From: REBR01 sp033721915 | GTDB taxonomy: Bacteria > Pseudomonadota > Gammaproteobacteria > Pseudomonadales > Oleiphilaceae | NCBI GenBank assembly: GCA_033721915.1 | Contig: JAWWAC010000085.1 | Location: 1 to 9,712 of the forward strand | DNA: 9,712 nucleotides | Direction of reading: 5' to 3' | In this document: positions 1-6,323 of the stretch, one piece after another | Layout: each line of letters starts with the position of its first letter | Numbering within the stretch: position 1 is the first letter of the stretch | Position numbers and translations under genes: made by a program | The notes under the pieces: model-generated | What the model was told of the DNA's origin: nothing | What the model saw: only the letters and a program-made list of their open reading frames with translations | Databases searched by the model: none

Positions 1-1744
1 CGCACACGGCACTGACCGCCTCGTCCTGGCCGATGACCCGATCGTGCAGGGCCTCCTCCATGCGCAGCAGCTTGTCACGCTCCCCTTCCAGCATCTTGGA
101 GACGGGGATGCCGGTCCACTTGGAGACCACCTCCGCAATCTCGGTTTCGGTCACCCGGTTGCGCAGCAGTGTCATCTCCATCATTTCCGCCTGGCTGGCC
201 CAGTCCAGCTGACGCTCCAGGTCCGGGATCTTGCCGTACTGGATCTCGGACATGCGCCCCAGGTCCCCGGCGCGGCGGGCGTTCTCCAGCTCGATGCGGG
301 CCTCTTCCAGCTGGCTCTTGATCTTCTGGGTGCCATGGAGGGCGGCCTTCTCGGTGTTCCAGACCTCTTCCAGGTCCGAGTACTCACGCTCCACTTCGCT
401 GATGACGTCTTCCAGTTCTTCCAGACGTTTTTTGGAGGCGGCGTCGGTTTCGTTCTTCATGGCCTCCCGTTCCATCTTCAGCTGGATCAGGCGCCGCTCA
501 AGGCGGTCCAGCGGCTCGGGCTTGGAGTCCATTTCCATGCGGATCTGACTGGCCGCCTCGTCCACCAGGTCGATGGCCTTGTCCGGCTGCTGGCGGTCGG
601 TAATATAGCGGCTTGAAAGACGGGCCGCGGCAATGATGGCACTGTCTGTGACCTCCACGCCGTGGTGCACCTCGTAGCGCTCCTTCAGGCCCCGCAGTAT
701 GGCCACGGTGTCCTCATCGCCGGGCTCGTTCACCAGCACTTTCTGGAATCGCCGCTCCAGTGCGGCGTCCTTTTCGATGTTCTCGCGGTATTCATTCAGT
801 GTGGTGGCACCGACACAGTGCAGCTCGCCACGGGACAGTGCCGGCTTGAGCATATTGCCCGCGTCCATGGAGCCTTCGGTCTTGCCGGCCCCCACCATGG
901 TGTGGATCTCGTCGATAAAGAGGATCACACGGCCCTCTTCCTGGCCCAGCTCCTTGAGCACGGCCTTGAGGCGCTCCTCGAAGTCGCCACGGTACTTGGC
1001 GCCGGCCAGAAGGGCACCGATGTCCAGTGACAGCACCCGCTTGTCCTTGAGCCCTTCCGGCACCTGACCGTCCACGATGCGCTGTGCCAGGCCTTCCACA
1101 ATGGCGGTTTTACCCACACCGGCCTCGCCGATCAGCACCGGGTTGTTCTTGCGCCGGCGCTGCAGTACCTGGATGGTGCGGCGGATCTCGTCATCACGGC
1201 CGATGACCGGGTCCAGCTTGCCCTCCTCGGCCCGGGCGGTGAGGTCGATGGTGTATTTGTCCAGTGCCTCGCGGGCTTCTTCCGCCTCCGGATTGTCCAC
1301 GGTCTCGCCGCCACGGATTTTCTCGATGGCGTCGTTCAGGGCCTTGCGCTCAACGCCGTGGTCCTTGAGCAGCTTGCCCAGAGGCCCCTTGTCCTCCAGC
1401 GCCGCCTGCAGCACCAGCTCGCTGGAGAGATAGGCGTCGCCCCGCTGCTGGGCCAGCTTGTCCGCCACATTCAACAGGCGGCCCAGTTCGTTGGAGACAT
1501 GCACATCCCCTTCCGCGCCCTGGACCTGAGGCAGTTTCTCGATCTCTTTGCCCAGGGCCTGGCTGAAACGCTCTGCGTTGACCCCGATCTGGCGCAGCAG
1601 GCTCCGTGCAGAGCCGTCTTTCTGGTTGATCAACGCCTGCATCAGGTGCACCGGGGCTATAAAGTTGTGGTCACGACCCACGGCCAGTGACTGGGCATCC
1701 GCCAGCGCTTCCTGCAGTTTGCTGGTCATCTTGTCGATTCGCAT
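1..1744 (-). CDS. clpB: Chaperone ClpB (Hsp100 disaggregase), C-terminal part missing at window edge
   Basis: AAA+ unfoldase of the cytosol that extracts polypeptides from aggregates together with DnaK/DnaJ/GrpE. About 581 codons are present (E. coli ClpB has 857 residues), and the frame stays open off the left edge. The start MRIDKMTSKLQ matches the family N-terminus. An AGGA lies 9 nt upstream of the ATG. Visible parts: the N domain with its Clp repeats (about 1-145); the first AAA+ module with Walker A GEAGVGKT (about 204-211), Walker B LFIDE (Glu about 278) and the LERRFQ arginine-finger segment (about 330); then the long charged middle coiled-coil domain (about 395-525). The sequence ends just after HDRVIGQDEAV, which opens the second AAA+ module, so Walker A of that module lies outside. 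It is downstream of pgeF, as in E. coli, but with its own heat-shock promoter. Identification is secure from near-continuous family similarity. Confidence 0.97.
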   Translation of the reverse strand, partial: MRIDKMTSKLQEALADAQSLAVGRDHNFIAPVHLMQALINQKDGSARSLLRQIGVNAERFSQALGKEIEKLPQVQGAEGDVHVSNELGRLLNVADKLAQQRGDAYLSSELVLQAALEDKGPLGKLLKDHGVERKALNDAIEKIRGGETVDNPEAEEAREALDKYTIDLTARAEEGKLDPVIGRDDEIRRTIQVLQRRRKNNPVLIGEAGVGKTAIVEGLAQRIVDGQVPEGLKDKRVLSLDIGALLAGAKYRGDFEERLKAVLKELGQEEGRVILFIDEIHTMVGAGKTEGSMDAGNMLKPALSRGELHCVGATTLNEYRENIEKDAALERRFQKVLVNEPGDEDTVAILRGLKERYEVHHGVEVTDSAIIAAARLSSRYITDRQQPDKAIDLVDEAASQIRMEMDSKPEPLDRLERRLIQLKMEREAMKNETDAASKKRLEELEDVISEVEREYSDLEEVWNTEKAALHGTQKIKSQLEEARIELENARRAGDLGRMSEIQYGKIPDLERQLDWASQAEMMEMTLLRNRVTETEIAEVVSKWTGIPVSKMLEGERDKLLRMEEALHDRVIGQDEAVSAVC

Positions 1745-1830
1745 GGTGCTTGATCCTCTGTCTCCGTTTTCCGGCGTGGCACCGGACCCCATCTGCCCGG
1801 CCATGACGCCATTGTCTCTGTTACAGGGAA

Positions 1831-1858
1831 AGATTGGGTCGATTGCGCGGACTTCAAG
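1831..1858 (-). promoter_or_regulatory. Sigma-32 (heat-shock) type promoter for clpB
   Basis: Reading the minus strand, CTTGAAG (1858-1852) is followed after 13 nt by CCCAATCT (1838-1831). The known sigma-32 consensus is CTTGAAA, a spacer of about 11-16 nt, then CCCCATNT. The match is 6 of 7 for the -35 and 7 of 8 for the -10, counting the N position. The -35 element contains the TGA stop codon of pgeF. Transcription would begin near 1824, leaving a leader of about 80 nt before the clpB ATG. Heat-shock control of clpB is well established in other Gammaproteobacteria; the site here is inferred from sequence only. Confidence 0.75.
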
Positions 1859-2609
1859 CGAGCCAGATCAAAGAGGCCATGCGCCCGGTCACGCCATCGC
1901 GACGGTAGGAGTAAAAACGCCGGGTGTCGGAGAAAGTGCATTCACCGCCTCCGTAAATGCCGCCAACACCGGCCAGCGTCAGGCGCCGGCGGGCCAGCTG
2001 GTAGAGATCCGCGAGATAACGCTCCCGGTGGGGCGTAAAAGCGGCTTTCTGGGCCGGATCCTGGCTCACGAAGGCGTCATACACCTCCACCCCCACCTCA
2101 AAGGCACCGGGACCGATGGCCGGACCCAGCCAGGCCAGCACCTGATCCGGTTGCGGGAACGCCGCCAGTGTCCGCTCCAGAACCCCCGCCGCCAGGCCGC
2201 GCCATCCGGCGTGGGCGACCGCCACCCGCCGGCCCTGACGGTCGCAGAACAGCACCGACAGGCAATCGGCCGTGAGAATGGCGCAGGCCAGGGCCCGGTG
2301 TGTGGTGACACTGGCGTCACCCTGTGCCGGTGACTCCCCTGCCATTGAGAGCGGATCCAGTGGCACCAGGTCGGTGCCGTGCACCTGTGAGAGCCAGCCA
2401 ATGCGCCCTTCCGGGAGTCCGGCCCGTGCCGCCAGACGGCGACGGTTCTCCGCCACCGCCGAAGGGGCGTCACCCACATGGTCGCCCAGATTCCAGTTGT
2501 CATGGGGAGGCCTGCTGACACCGCCGCGCCGCTCGCTCACCAGTGCGCGCACGGACGAGGGAGCCGGCCAGTCCGGCCTGATCACGGCGGGGGCTTCAGT
2601 GCCAGCCAT
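1854..2609 (-). CDS. pgeF: PgeF/YfiH laccase-domain protein (multicopper-oxidase-like, purine nucleoside/peptidoglycan editing family)
   Basis: 251 residues, normal for the DUF152/YfiH family. Family members have been described as peptidoglycan editing factors that prevent Ser replacing Ala in the stem peptide (E. coli PgeF), and as purine nucleoside phosphorylase/adenosine deaminase enzymes (FAMIN-like). Which activity dominates here cannot be told. Visible family motifs are SQVHGT with His77, ILTADCLSVLF with Cys116 and VAHAGWRGL with His133. These three residues correspond to the conserved metal-binding His/Cys/His. GPAIGP and the C-terminal FYSYRRDGVTGRMASLIWL also fit. The ATG overlaps the end of rluD by 14 nt and is preceded by GGGAG with a 4-nt gap, suggesting translational coupling in a rluD-pgeF operon. 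The stop codon lies inside the clpB -35 box. Family assignment is firm; the biochemical role follows from homologues. Confidence 0.92.
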   Translation of the reverse strand: MAGTEAPAVIRPDWPAPSSVRALVSERRGGVSRPPHDNWNLGDHVGDAPSAVAENRRRLAARAGLPEGRIGWLSQVHGTDLVPLDPLSMAGESPAQGDASVTTHRALACAILTADCLSVLFCDRQGRRVAVAHAGWRGLAAGVLERTLAAFPQPDQVLAWLGPAIGPGAFEVGVEVYDAFVSQDPAQKAAFTPHRERYLADLYQLARRRLTLAGVGGIYGGGECTFSDTRRFYSYRRDGVTGRMASLIWLA

Positions 2610-3582
2610 GCTGCTCCCGGAGGCGGTCGCGGAACTGGGTCAGCGCCTGCAGCAGGGATTGCATGTCCCCGGGCATCTCGCGGTTCCAGCTCAGCCGCTC
2701 TCCGGTAGCCGGGTGGTCCAGTGTCAGAAGGCGGGCGTGCAGTGCCTGGCGGCGGAACCCGTGCAACGCCTCCAGCAGCGCCTCGTCGGCCCCCTTGGGG
2801 GGACGCACCCGGTTGCCGTACACCGGATCCCCCAGCAGAGCATGATTGATATGGGCCATATGCACCCGGATCTGGTGGGTGCGCCCGGTCTCTAGGCGGC
2901 AGCGGATCTGGCTGTGGCCGGGGAAGCGCTGCAACAGGCGGTAATGGGTGACCGCGGGCTTGCCTCCGGCCGTCACGGCCATCTTCTTGCGCTGCTGGGG
3001 GTGGCGCCCCATGGGGGCGTCCACGATGCCGCCACCGGTGAGCTCACCCAGTACCAGTGCGTCGTATTCACGGCCCATGGAGCGTTCCTGCAGCTGGTTG
3101 ACCAGGTGGGTGTGGGCACTGAGGCTGCGGGCCACCACCATGACACCACTGGTGTCCTTGTCCAGCCGGTGCACAATGCCGGCGCGGGGCAGATGGTCCA
3201 GCTCCGGGGCATGGTGCAGCAGGGCGTTCACCAGGGTGCCGTCGCGATGCCCCGCCGCCGGGTGCACCACCAGTCCGGCGGGCTTGTTGATCACCAGCAG
3301 GTGCTCATCCTCATACACCAGGTCCAGTGGCATGACCTGTGGCGACCAGCGGTCATCACCGGCCACGGCGGCGGCGATGACAATATGGTCATGGAGCAGT
3401 ACCTTGTCCCGGGGTTTGACGCTGCGCCCGTTCACCCGCAGTTCCCCGGAGCGGATCCAGCCCTGTATGCGGGAGCGGGAATGCTCCGGCATCAGCCGTG
3501 CCGCTACCTGGTCCAGCCTGTGGCCGCTGTCCTGGGACTGAACGGTAAATTGCGCGTCGATGGTGGTTCGAATGTCGCTCAT
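2596..3582 (-). CDS. rluD: 23S rRNA pseudouridine synthase RluD
   Basis: 328 residues; E. coli RluD has 326. In E. coli the enzyme makes pseudouridines 1911, 1915 and 1917 in helix 69 of 23S rRNA. An N-terminal S4 RNA-binding domain (about 18-80, with HRLDQVAARLMPEHSRSRIQ) precedes the RluA-family catalytic domain. Motif II is GIVHRLDKDTSG, with catalytic Asp141. Further family motifs are KPAVTHYRLL, LETGRTHQIRVHMAH and GDPVYG, and the C-terminus resembles E. coli RluD. The open frame continues upstream to 3696, but those 38 extra residues have no family counterpart and would run into the divergent bamD start, so the ATG at 3582 (MSDIRTTI) is chosen. Its Shine-Dalgarno is only modest (GGGA about 5 nt upstream). 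pgeF follows with a 14-nt overlap. Product assignment is secure; RluC is less likely given the length, RluD-like sequence and neighbours. Confidence 0.95.
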   Translation of the reverse strand: MSDIRTTIDAQFTVQSQDSGHRLDQVAARLMPEHSRSRIQGWIRSGELRVNGRSVKPRDKVLLHDHIVIAAAVAGDDRWSPQVMPLDLVYEDEHLLVINKPAGLVVHPAAGHRDGTLVNALLHHAPELDHLPRAGIVHRLDKDTSGVMVVARSLSAHTHLVNQLQERSMGREYDALVLGELTGGGIVDAPMGRHPQQRKKMAVTAGGKPAVTHYRLLQRFPGHSQIRCRLETGRTHQIRVHMAHINHALLGDPVYGNRVRPPKGADEALLEALHGFRRQALHARLLTLDHPATGERLSWNREMPGDMQSLLQALTQFRDRLREQHGWH

Positions 3583-3690
3583 GAAGATCCCGGTATCCTG
3601 TTGCGGTTCCGTACGACTCGGCAGGCCGTTACAATAGCGCCTTTGACTGGTATCGTCTTGCTTTTGCCCACCCATTATACGGATTAACGC
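3583..3690. promoter_or_regulatory. Divergent promoter region between rluD and bamD
   Basis: 108 bp between two outward-facing genes, so it should carry promoters for both. For rluD, the minus strand has a perfect TATAAT (3679-3674), but the hexamer 17 nt upstream (CCCGGT, 3702-3697) is a poor -35. For bamD, the plus strand has TACAAT (3630-3635) with TTCCGT (3607-3612) 17 nt upstream, also a weak -35. A TTGACT at 3643-3648 has no -10 at proper spacing. I see no clear sigma-E promoter, which some bamD homologues have. The presence of promoters is likely; the exact elements are tentative. Confidence 0.4.
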
Positions 3691-4551
3691 ATGCAAACCG
3701 GGTCCCGTTTTACGCTTTTACAGTGGCTGCTGCTACTGCTGTGTCTGTCTCTGGCCAGTGGCTGCGCCACCAAGCAGGAAGAAGTCCTGCCGGAGCAGAA
3801 ATACTACGAGCAGGCCAGAGAAGCCCTCAAGGGCAGTAATTTCAATGCGGCACAGCGTAACCTGGAAGCTCTGGAAACCTACTACCCCTTCGGCCGCTAT
3901 GCCGAGCAGGCCCAGCTGGATCTGATCTATGCCCGCTACCGCAGCCAGGATCTGGATGGCGCCCGCAGCTCGGCGGACCGTTTTCTGCGCCTGAACCCGC
4001 AAAGCGACAACGCCGATTACGCCCTCTATGTGCGCGGCGTTGCCTCTTACTACATGGACCTGGGCCTGGCCGTGCGCTACTTCCCGGTCTCCGCGGCGGG
4101 CCGCGACCCGGGTGAACAGATCAGCGCTTTCCGGGACTTTTACACACTGATCACCCAGTACCCGGACAGCGAATACGCCCCGGATGCCCGCCAGCGCATG
4201 ATCGCCATCCGCAACCGACTGGCCGCCGGGGAGATCCACGCAGCCCGTTACTACATCAAGCGGGAAGCCTACATAGCGGCATTGCGGCGGGCCCAGTACG
4301 TGGTGGAAAATTTCCCCAGCACCCCGGCCGTGGAAGACGCACTGGTCATCATGACGGAAATGTTCAGCCGCCTTGGCCTGCGCCAGGAGGCCAACGAGGG
4401 GCGTCGGATGCTGGCACTGAACTACCCGGACAACCCGGCACTGGACAGCAATGGCCGGTTTATCCGGCAGAACTTCGGCATCCAGGACCGCTCATTGCGC
4501 AATGTCCTGACCTTCGGCCTGCTTGGCAAACGGGAAAAGCCCCGGGACTGA
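3691..4551 (+). CDS. bamD: Outer membrane protein assembly factor BamD (ComL/YfiO lipoprotein)
   Basis: 286 residues (E. coli 245). BamD is the essential lipoprotein of the BAM complex. It binds BamA at the periplasmic face of the outer membrane and helps insert beta-barrel proteins. The N-terminus is a lipoprotein signal: Arg6, a Leu-rich core (9-21), then lipobox LASGC with Cys25 as the likely lipidated residue. The mature part consists of TPR helices. Typical BamD segments are YYEQAREAL, NFNAAQRNLEALETYYPFGRYAEQAQLDL, ADYALYVRGVASYYMD, RDPGEQISAFRDFYTLITQYPDSEYAPDAR and GEIHAARYYIKREAYIAALRRAQYVVENFP. The extra length is largely a C-terminal tail after the last TPR. A GGA lies about 8 nt upstream of the ATG. 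Divergent from rluD and convergent with nadE, so it is probably monocistronic here. Confidence 0.95.
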   Translation: MQTGSRFTLLQWLLLLLCLSLASGCATKQEEVLPEQKYYEQAREALKGSNFNAAQRNLEALETYYPFGRYAEQAQLDLIYARYRSQDLDGARSSADRFLRLNPQSDNADYALYVRGVASYYMDLGLAVRYFPVSAAGRDPGEQISAFRDFYTLITQYPDSEYAPDARQRMIAIRNRLAAGEIHAARYYIKREAYIAALRRAQYVVENFPSTPAVEDALVIMTEMFSRLGLRQEANEGRRMLALNYPDNPALDSNGRFIRQNFGIQDRSLRNVLTFGLLGKREKPRD

Positions 4552-4571
4552 CGGGCAACCTGACCCCGGGG
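4535..4571 (-). terminator. Likely intrinsic terminator of nadE, overlapping the bamD 3' end
   Basis: CCCCGGG (4540-4546) and CCCGGGG (4565-4571) form a 7-bp all-GC stem with an 18-nt loop. Read on the minus strand the hairpin is followed directly by CTTTT (4539-4535), as expected for a terminator of nadE, which ends 14 nt upstream. The plus-strand side has no T-run after the stem, so termination of bamD by the same hairpin is doubtful. The left arm lies inside the last bamD codons. The long loop and short T-run keep confidence moderate. Confidence 0.5.
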
Positions 4572-4584
4572 AATGAAAAGGGCT

Positions 4585-6210
4585 TCAGACCCCCGGCTTC
4601 CAGCCGTTGGTAATGGGGTAACGCCGGTCCTTGCCAAAGCCCCTGTCGGTAATGCGCACACCGATGGGGGCCTGACGCCGCTTGTACTCATTGATGTCCA
4701 CCAGGCTCACCACACGCGCCACGTCCTCACGCTGGAAGCCCTCCGCGATAATCGCCTCGGCACTGTAATCCCGCTCCACATACAGATTGAGAATGGCATC
4801 CAGTGTGTCGTAATCCGGCAGGCTGTCCTGATCCTGCTGGTCCGGGGCCAGCTCCGCCGAGGGGGGCCGGTCGATCACGCGCTGTGGCACCACCTCAGCA
4901 TCCCGGTTGCGCCAGCGGGCCAGACGGTAGACCCAGGTCTTGGGCACATCCTTGATGGGGTCAAAGCCACCGGCCATATCCCCGTACAGGGTGGAATAGC
5001 CCACGGCAAGCTCACTCTTGTTGCCGGTGGTCAGCACCAGCGCGCCCCATTTATTGGACAGGCTCATCAGCAGCACGCCCCGGATGCGCGCCTGCAGGTT
5101 TTCCTCCGTGGTATCCGCCGGGCGGCCGGCAAAGGGCTCCGCCAGTGTGGCCATAAAACTCTCGTACATGGGCTCGATGGGCAGCACCCGGTAATCCACC
5201 CCCAGTGTCGAGGCCTGGGCCTCGGCATCCTCAAGGCTGATGCCCGAGGTGTAGCGGAAGGGCATCATCACCGCCGTGACCTTCTCCGCCCCCAGGGCAT
5301 CCACGGCAATGGCCAGTGTCAGTGCCGAATCGATGCCACCGGACAGGCCCAGCACCACGGAGCGAAATCCGTTCTTGCTGACGTAATCACGGGTACCCAG
5401 AACCAGTGCCTGATAGACACTCTCTTCCACGGACAGAGGGTGCGGCAATGGCTGTGAGACCGGCTCGCAGTGATGGGCGACATTGAAATCCACCGGGTAG
5501 AGCCCTTCCCGGAAGGCGGGGGCCTGGACACAACAGACACCGGCGTGGTCATAGACCATGGAGGCGCCGTCAAACACCAGCTCATCCTGCCCTCCCACCA
5601 GGTTGACGTAGACAATGGACAGGGCGTTGTCCCGGGACTTCCGTGCCAGCAGGGCCCGGCGCTGATCCAGTTTGTCGCTGTGGTAAGGGGAGGCGTTGAT
5701 GTTGATCAGAAGTCGGGCGCCACTGGCGGCGGCCTGCTCCACGGGCCCCTCATGCCAGAGATCCTCGCAGACGGTGAGGGCCATGGGCACACCGCACAGC
5801 TCAATCACCTCCAACTGGCTGCCACGGGCAAAATAACGCACCTCGTCGAAGACCTGGTAGTTGGGCAGGTGCTGCTTGTAATAGCGGTGCACCACCTCTC
5901 CGTGATCGATCACCACGGCGCCGTTGTACCACAGCCCTCTGTCCTCCAGCGGCAGGCCCAGCACGATGGCCAGTGGCAGTTTCTCGGCGGCAATGGCCTC
6001 CACGGCGGCATCCACACGCAGCCCCAGACTGGGGCGCAGCAGCAGGTCCTCCGGGGGGTAACCGGTCAGTGCCAGTTCCGGAAACACCACCAGATTCGCT
6101 TTCTGCTGCACCGCCTCACGGCTGGCCTCAATCACACGCTGGCCATTGCCGGGAATGTCTCCCACCAGAAAATCCAGCTGCGCCATGACTACCCGCAGTT
6201 GCCCTGCCAT
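4585..6210 (-). CDS. nadE: Glutamine-dependent NAD+ synthetase (nitrilase domain fused to NAD synthase domain)
   Basis: 541 residues, the usual size of the two-domain bacterial NadE. It makes NAD+ from deamido-NAD+ and ATP, the last step of NAD biosynthesis, using ammonia from glutamine. The N-terminal carbon-nitrogen hydrolase (glutaminase) domain (1 to about 250) shows the triad Glu45 (FPELALTGYPPEDL), Lys112 (YYKQHLPNY) and Cys148 (TVCEDLW). The C-terminal synthetase domain carries the ATP-pyrophosphatase P-loop SGGIDS (290-295), followed by TTGNKSE (394-400), YGDMAGGFDPIKDVPKTWVYRLARW and RPPSAEL. All key residues are present, so it should be active with glutamine, unlike the ammonia-only E. 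coli NadE. The ATG at 6210 is favoured over the internal Met9 because AGGAGAG lies 5 nt upstream. It is convergent with bamD, divergent from pilS and functionally unrelated to either. Confidence 0.96.
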   Translation of the reverse strand: MAGQLRVVMAQLDFLVGDIPGNGQRVIEASREAVQQKANLVVFPELALTGYPPEDLLLRPSLGLRVDAAVEAIAAEKLPLAIVLGLPLEDRGLWYNGAVVIDHGEVVHRYYKQHLPNYQVFDEVRYFARGSQLEVIELCGVPMALTVCEDLWHEGPVEQAAASGARLLININASPYHSDKLDQRRALLARKSRDNALSIVYVNLVGGQDELVFDGASMVYDHAGVCCVQAPAFREGLYPVDFNVAHHCEPVSQPLPHPLSVEESVYQALVLGTRDYVSKNGFRSVVLGLSGGIDSALTLAIAVDALGAEKVTAVMMPFRYTSGISLEDAEAQASTLGVDYRVLPIEPMYESFMATLAEPFAGRPADTTEENLQARIRGVLLMSLSNKWGALVLTTGNKSELAVGYSTLYGDMAGGFDPIKDVPKTWVYRLARWRNRDAEVVPQRVIDRPPSAELAPDQQDQDSLPDYDTLDAILNLYVERDYSAEAIIAEGFQREDVARVVSLVDINEYKRRQAPIGVRITDRGFGKDRRYPITNGWKPGV

Positions 6211-6245
6211 CGGCTCTCTCCTGTCACCACCTGACTTTGCGCGCT

Positions 6246-6274
6246 ATTATAACGGTTTGCAGACACAATGTACG
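6246..6274 (-). promoter_or_regulatory. Sigma-70 type promoter for nadE
   Basis: On the minus strand a perfect TATAAT (6251-6246) has CGTACA (6274-6269) exactly 17 nt upstream; the latter matches the last three bases of TTGACA. Initiation near 6239 would give a leader of about 28 nt containing the strong AGGAGAG Shine-Dalgarno. I found no convincing matching promoter for pilS on the plus strand of this 113-bp divergent region. Confidence 0.55.
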
Positions 6275-6323
6275 GGCTTGCCGCCCACTCTGTGTATCCC
6301 TGTCTGCCCCACAACGGAGTCCC

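Noticed and set aside
1745..1830. RNA thermometer in the clpB leader through pairing of TCCCTGT with ACAGAGGA
   Set aside because: The pairing is good with one bulge, but the upstream arm lies at or before the predicted transcription start, so it would probably not be in the mRNA.
1548..2333. 261-residue plus-strand open frame spanning the clpB-pgeF junction
   Set aside because: Runs antisense to two real genes and across the clpB promoter; no recognisable protein.
2914..3687. 257-residue plus-strand open frame opposite rluD
   Set aside because: Antisense to well-conserved rluD motifs and without recognisable domains.
3583..3696. Upstream extension of rluD to an ATG at 3696
   Set aside because: Adds 38 residues without a counterpart in RluD, overlaps the bamD start and would contain the TATAAT box.
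4573..6234. Long plus-strand open frames opposite nadE (4573-5457 and 5470-6234)
   Set aside because: They lie antisense to an intact, fully recognisable nadE, their translations are low-complexity His/Gln/Gly-rich, and they show no family resemblance. Typical GC-rich shadow frames.
6237..6323. Upstream extension of pilS to a TTG at 6237
   Set aside because: The ATG at 6324 has a GGAG upstream and begins a PilS-like N-terminus; the extension overlaps the nadE promoter.
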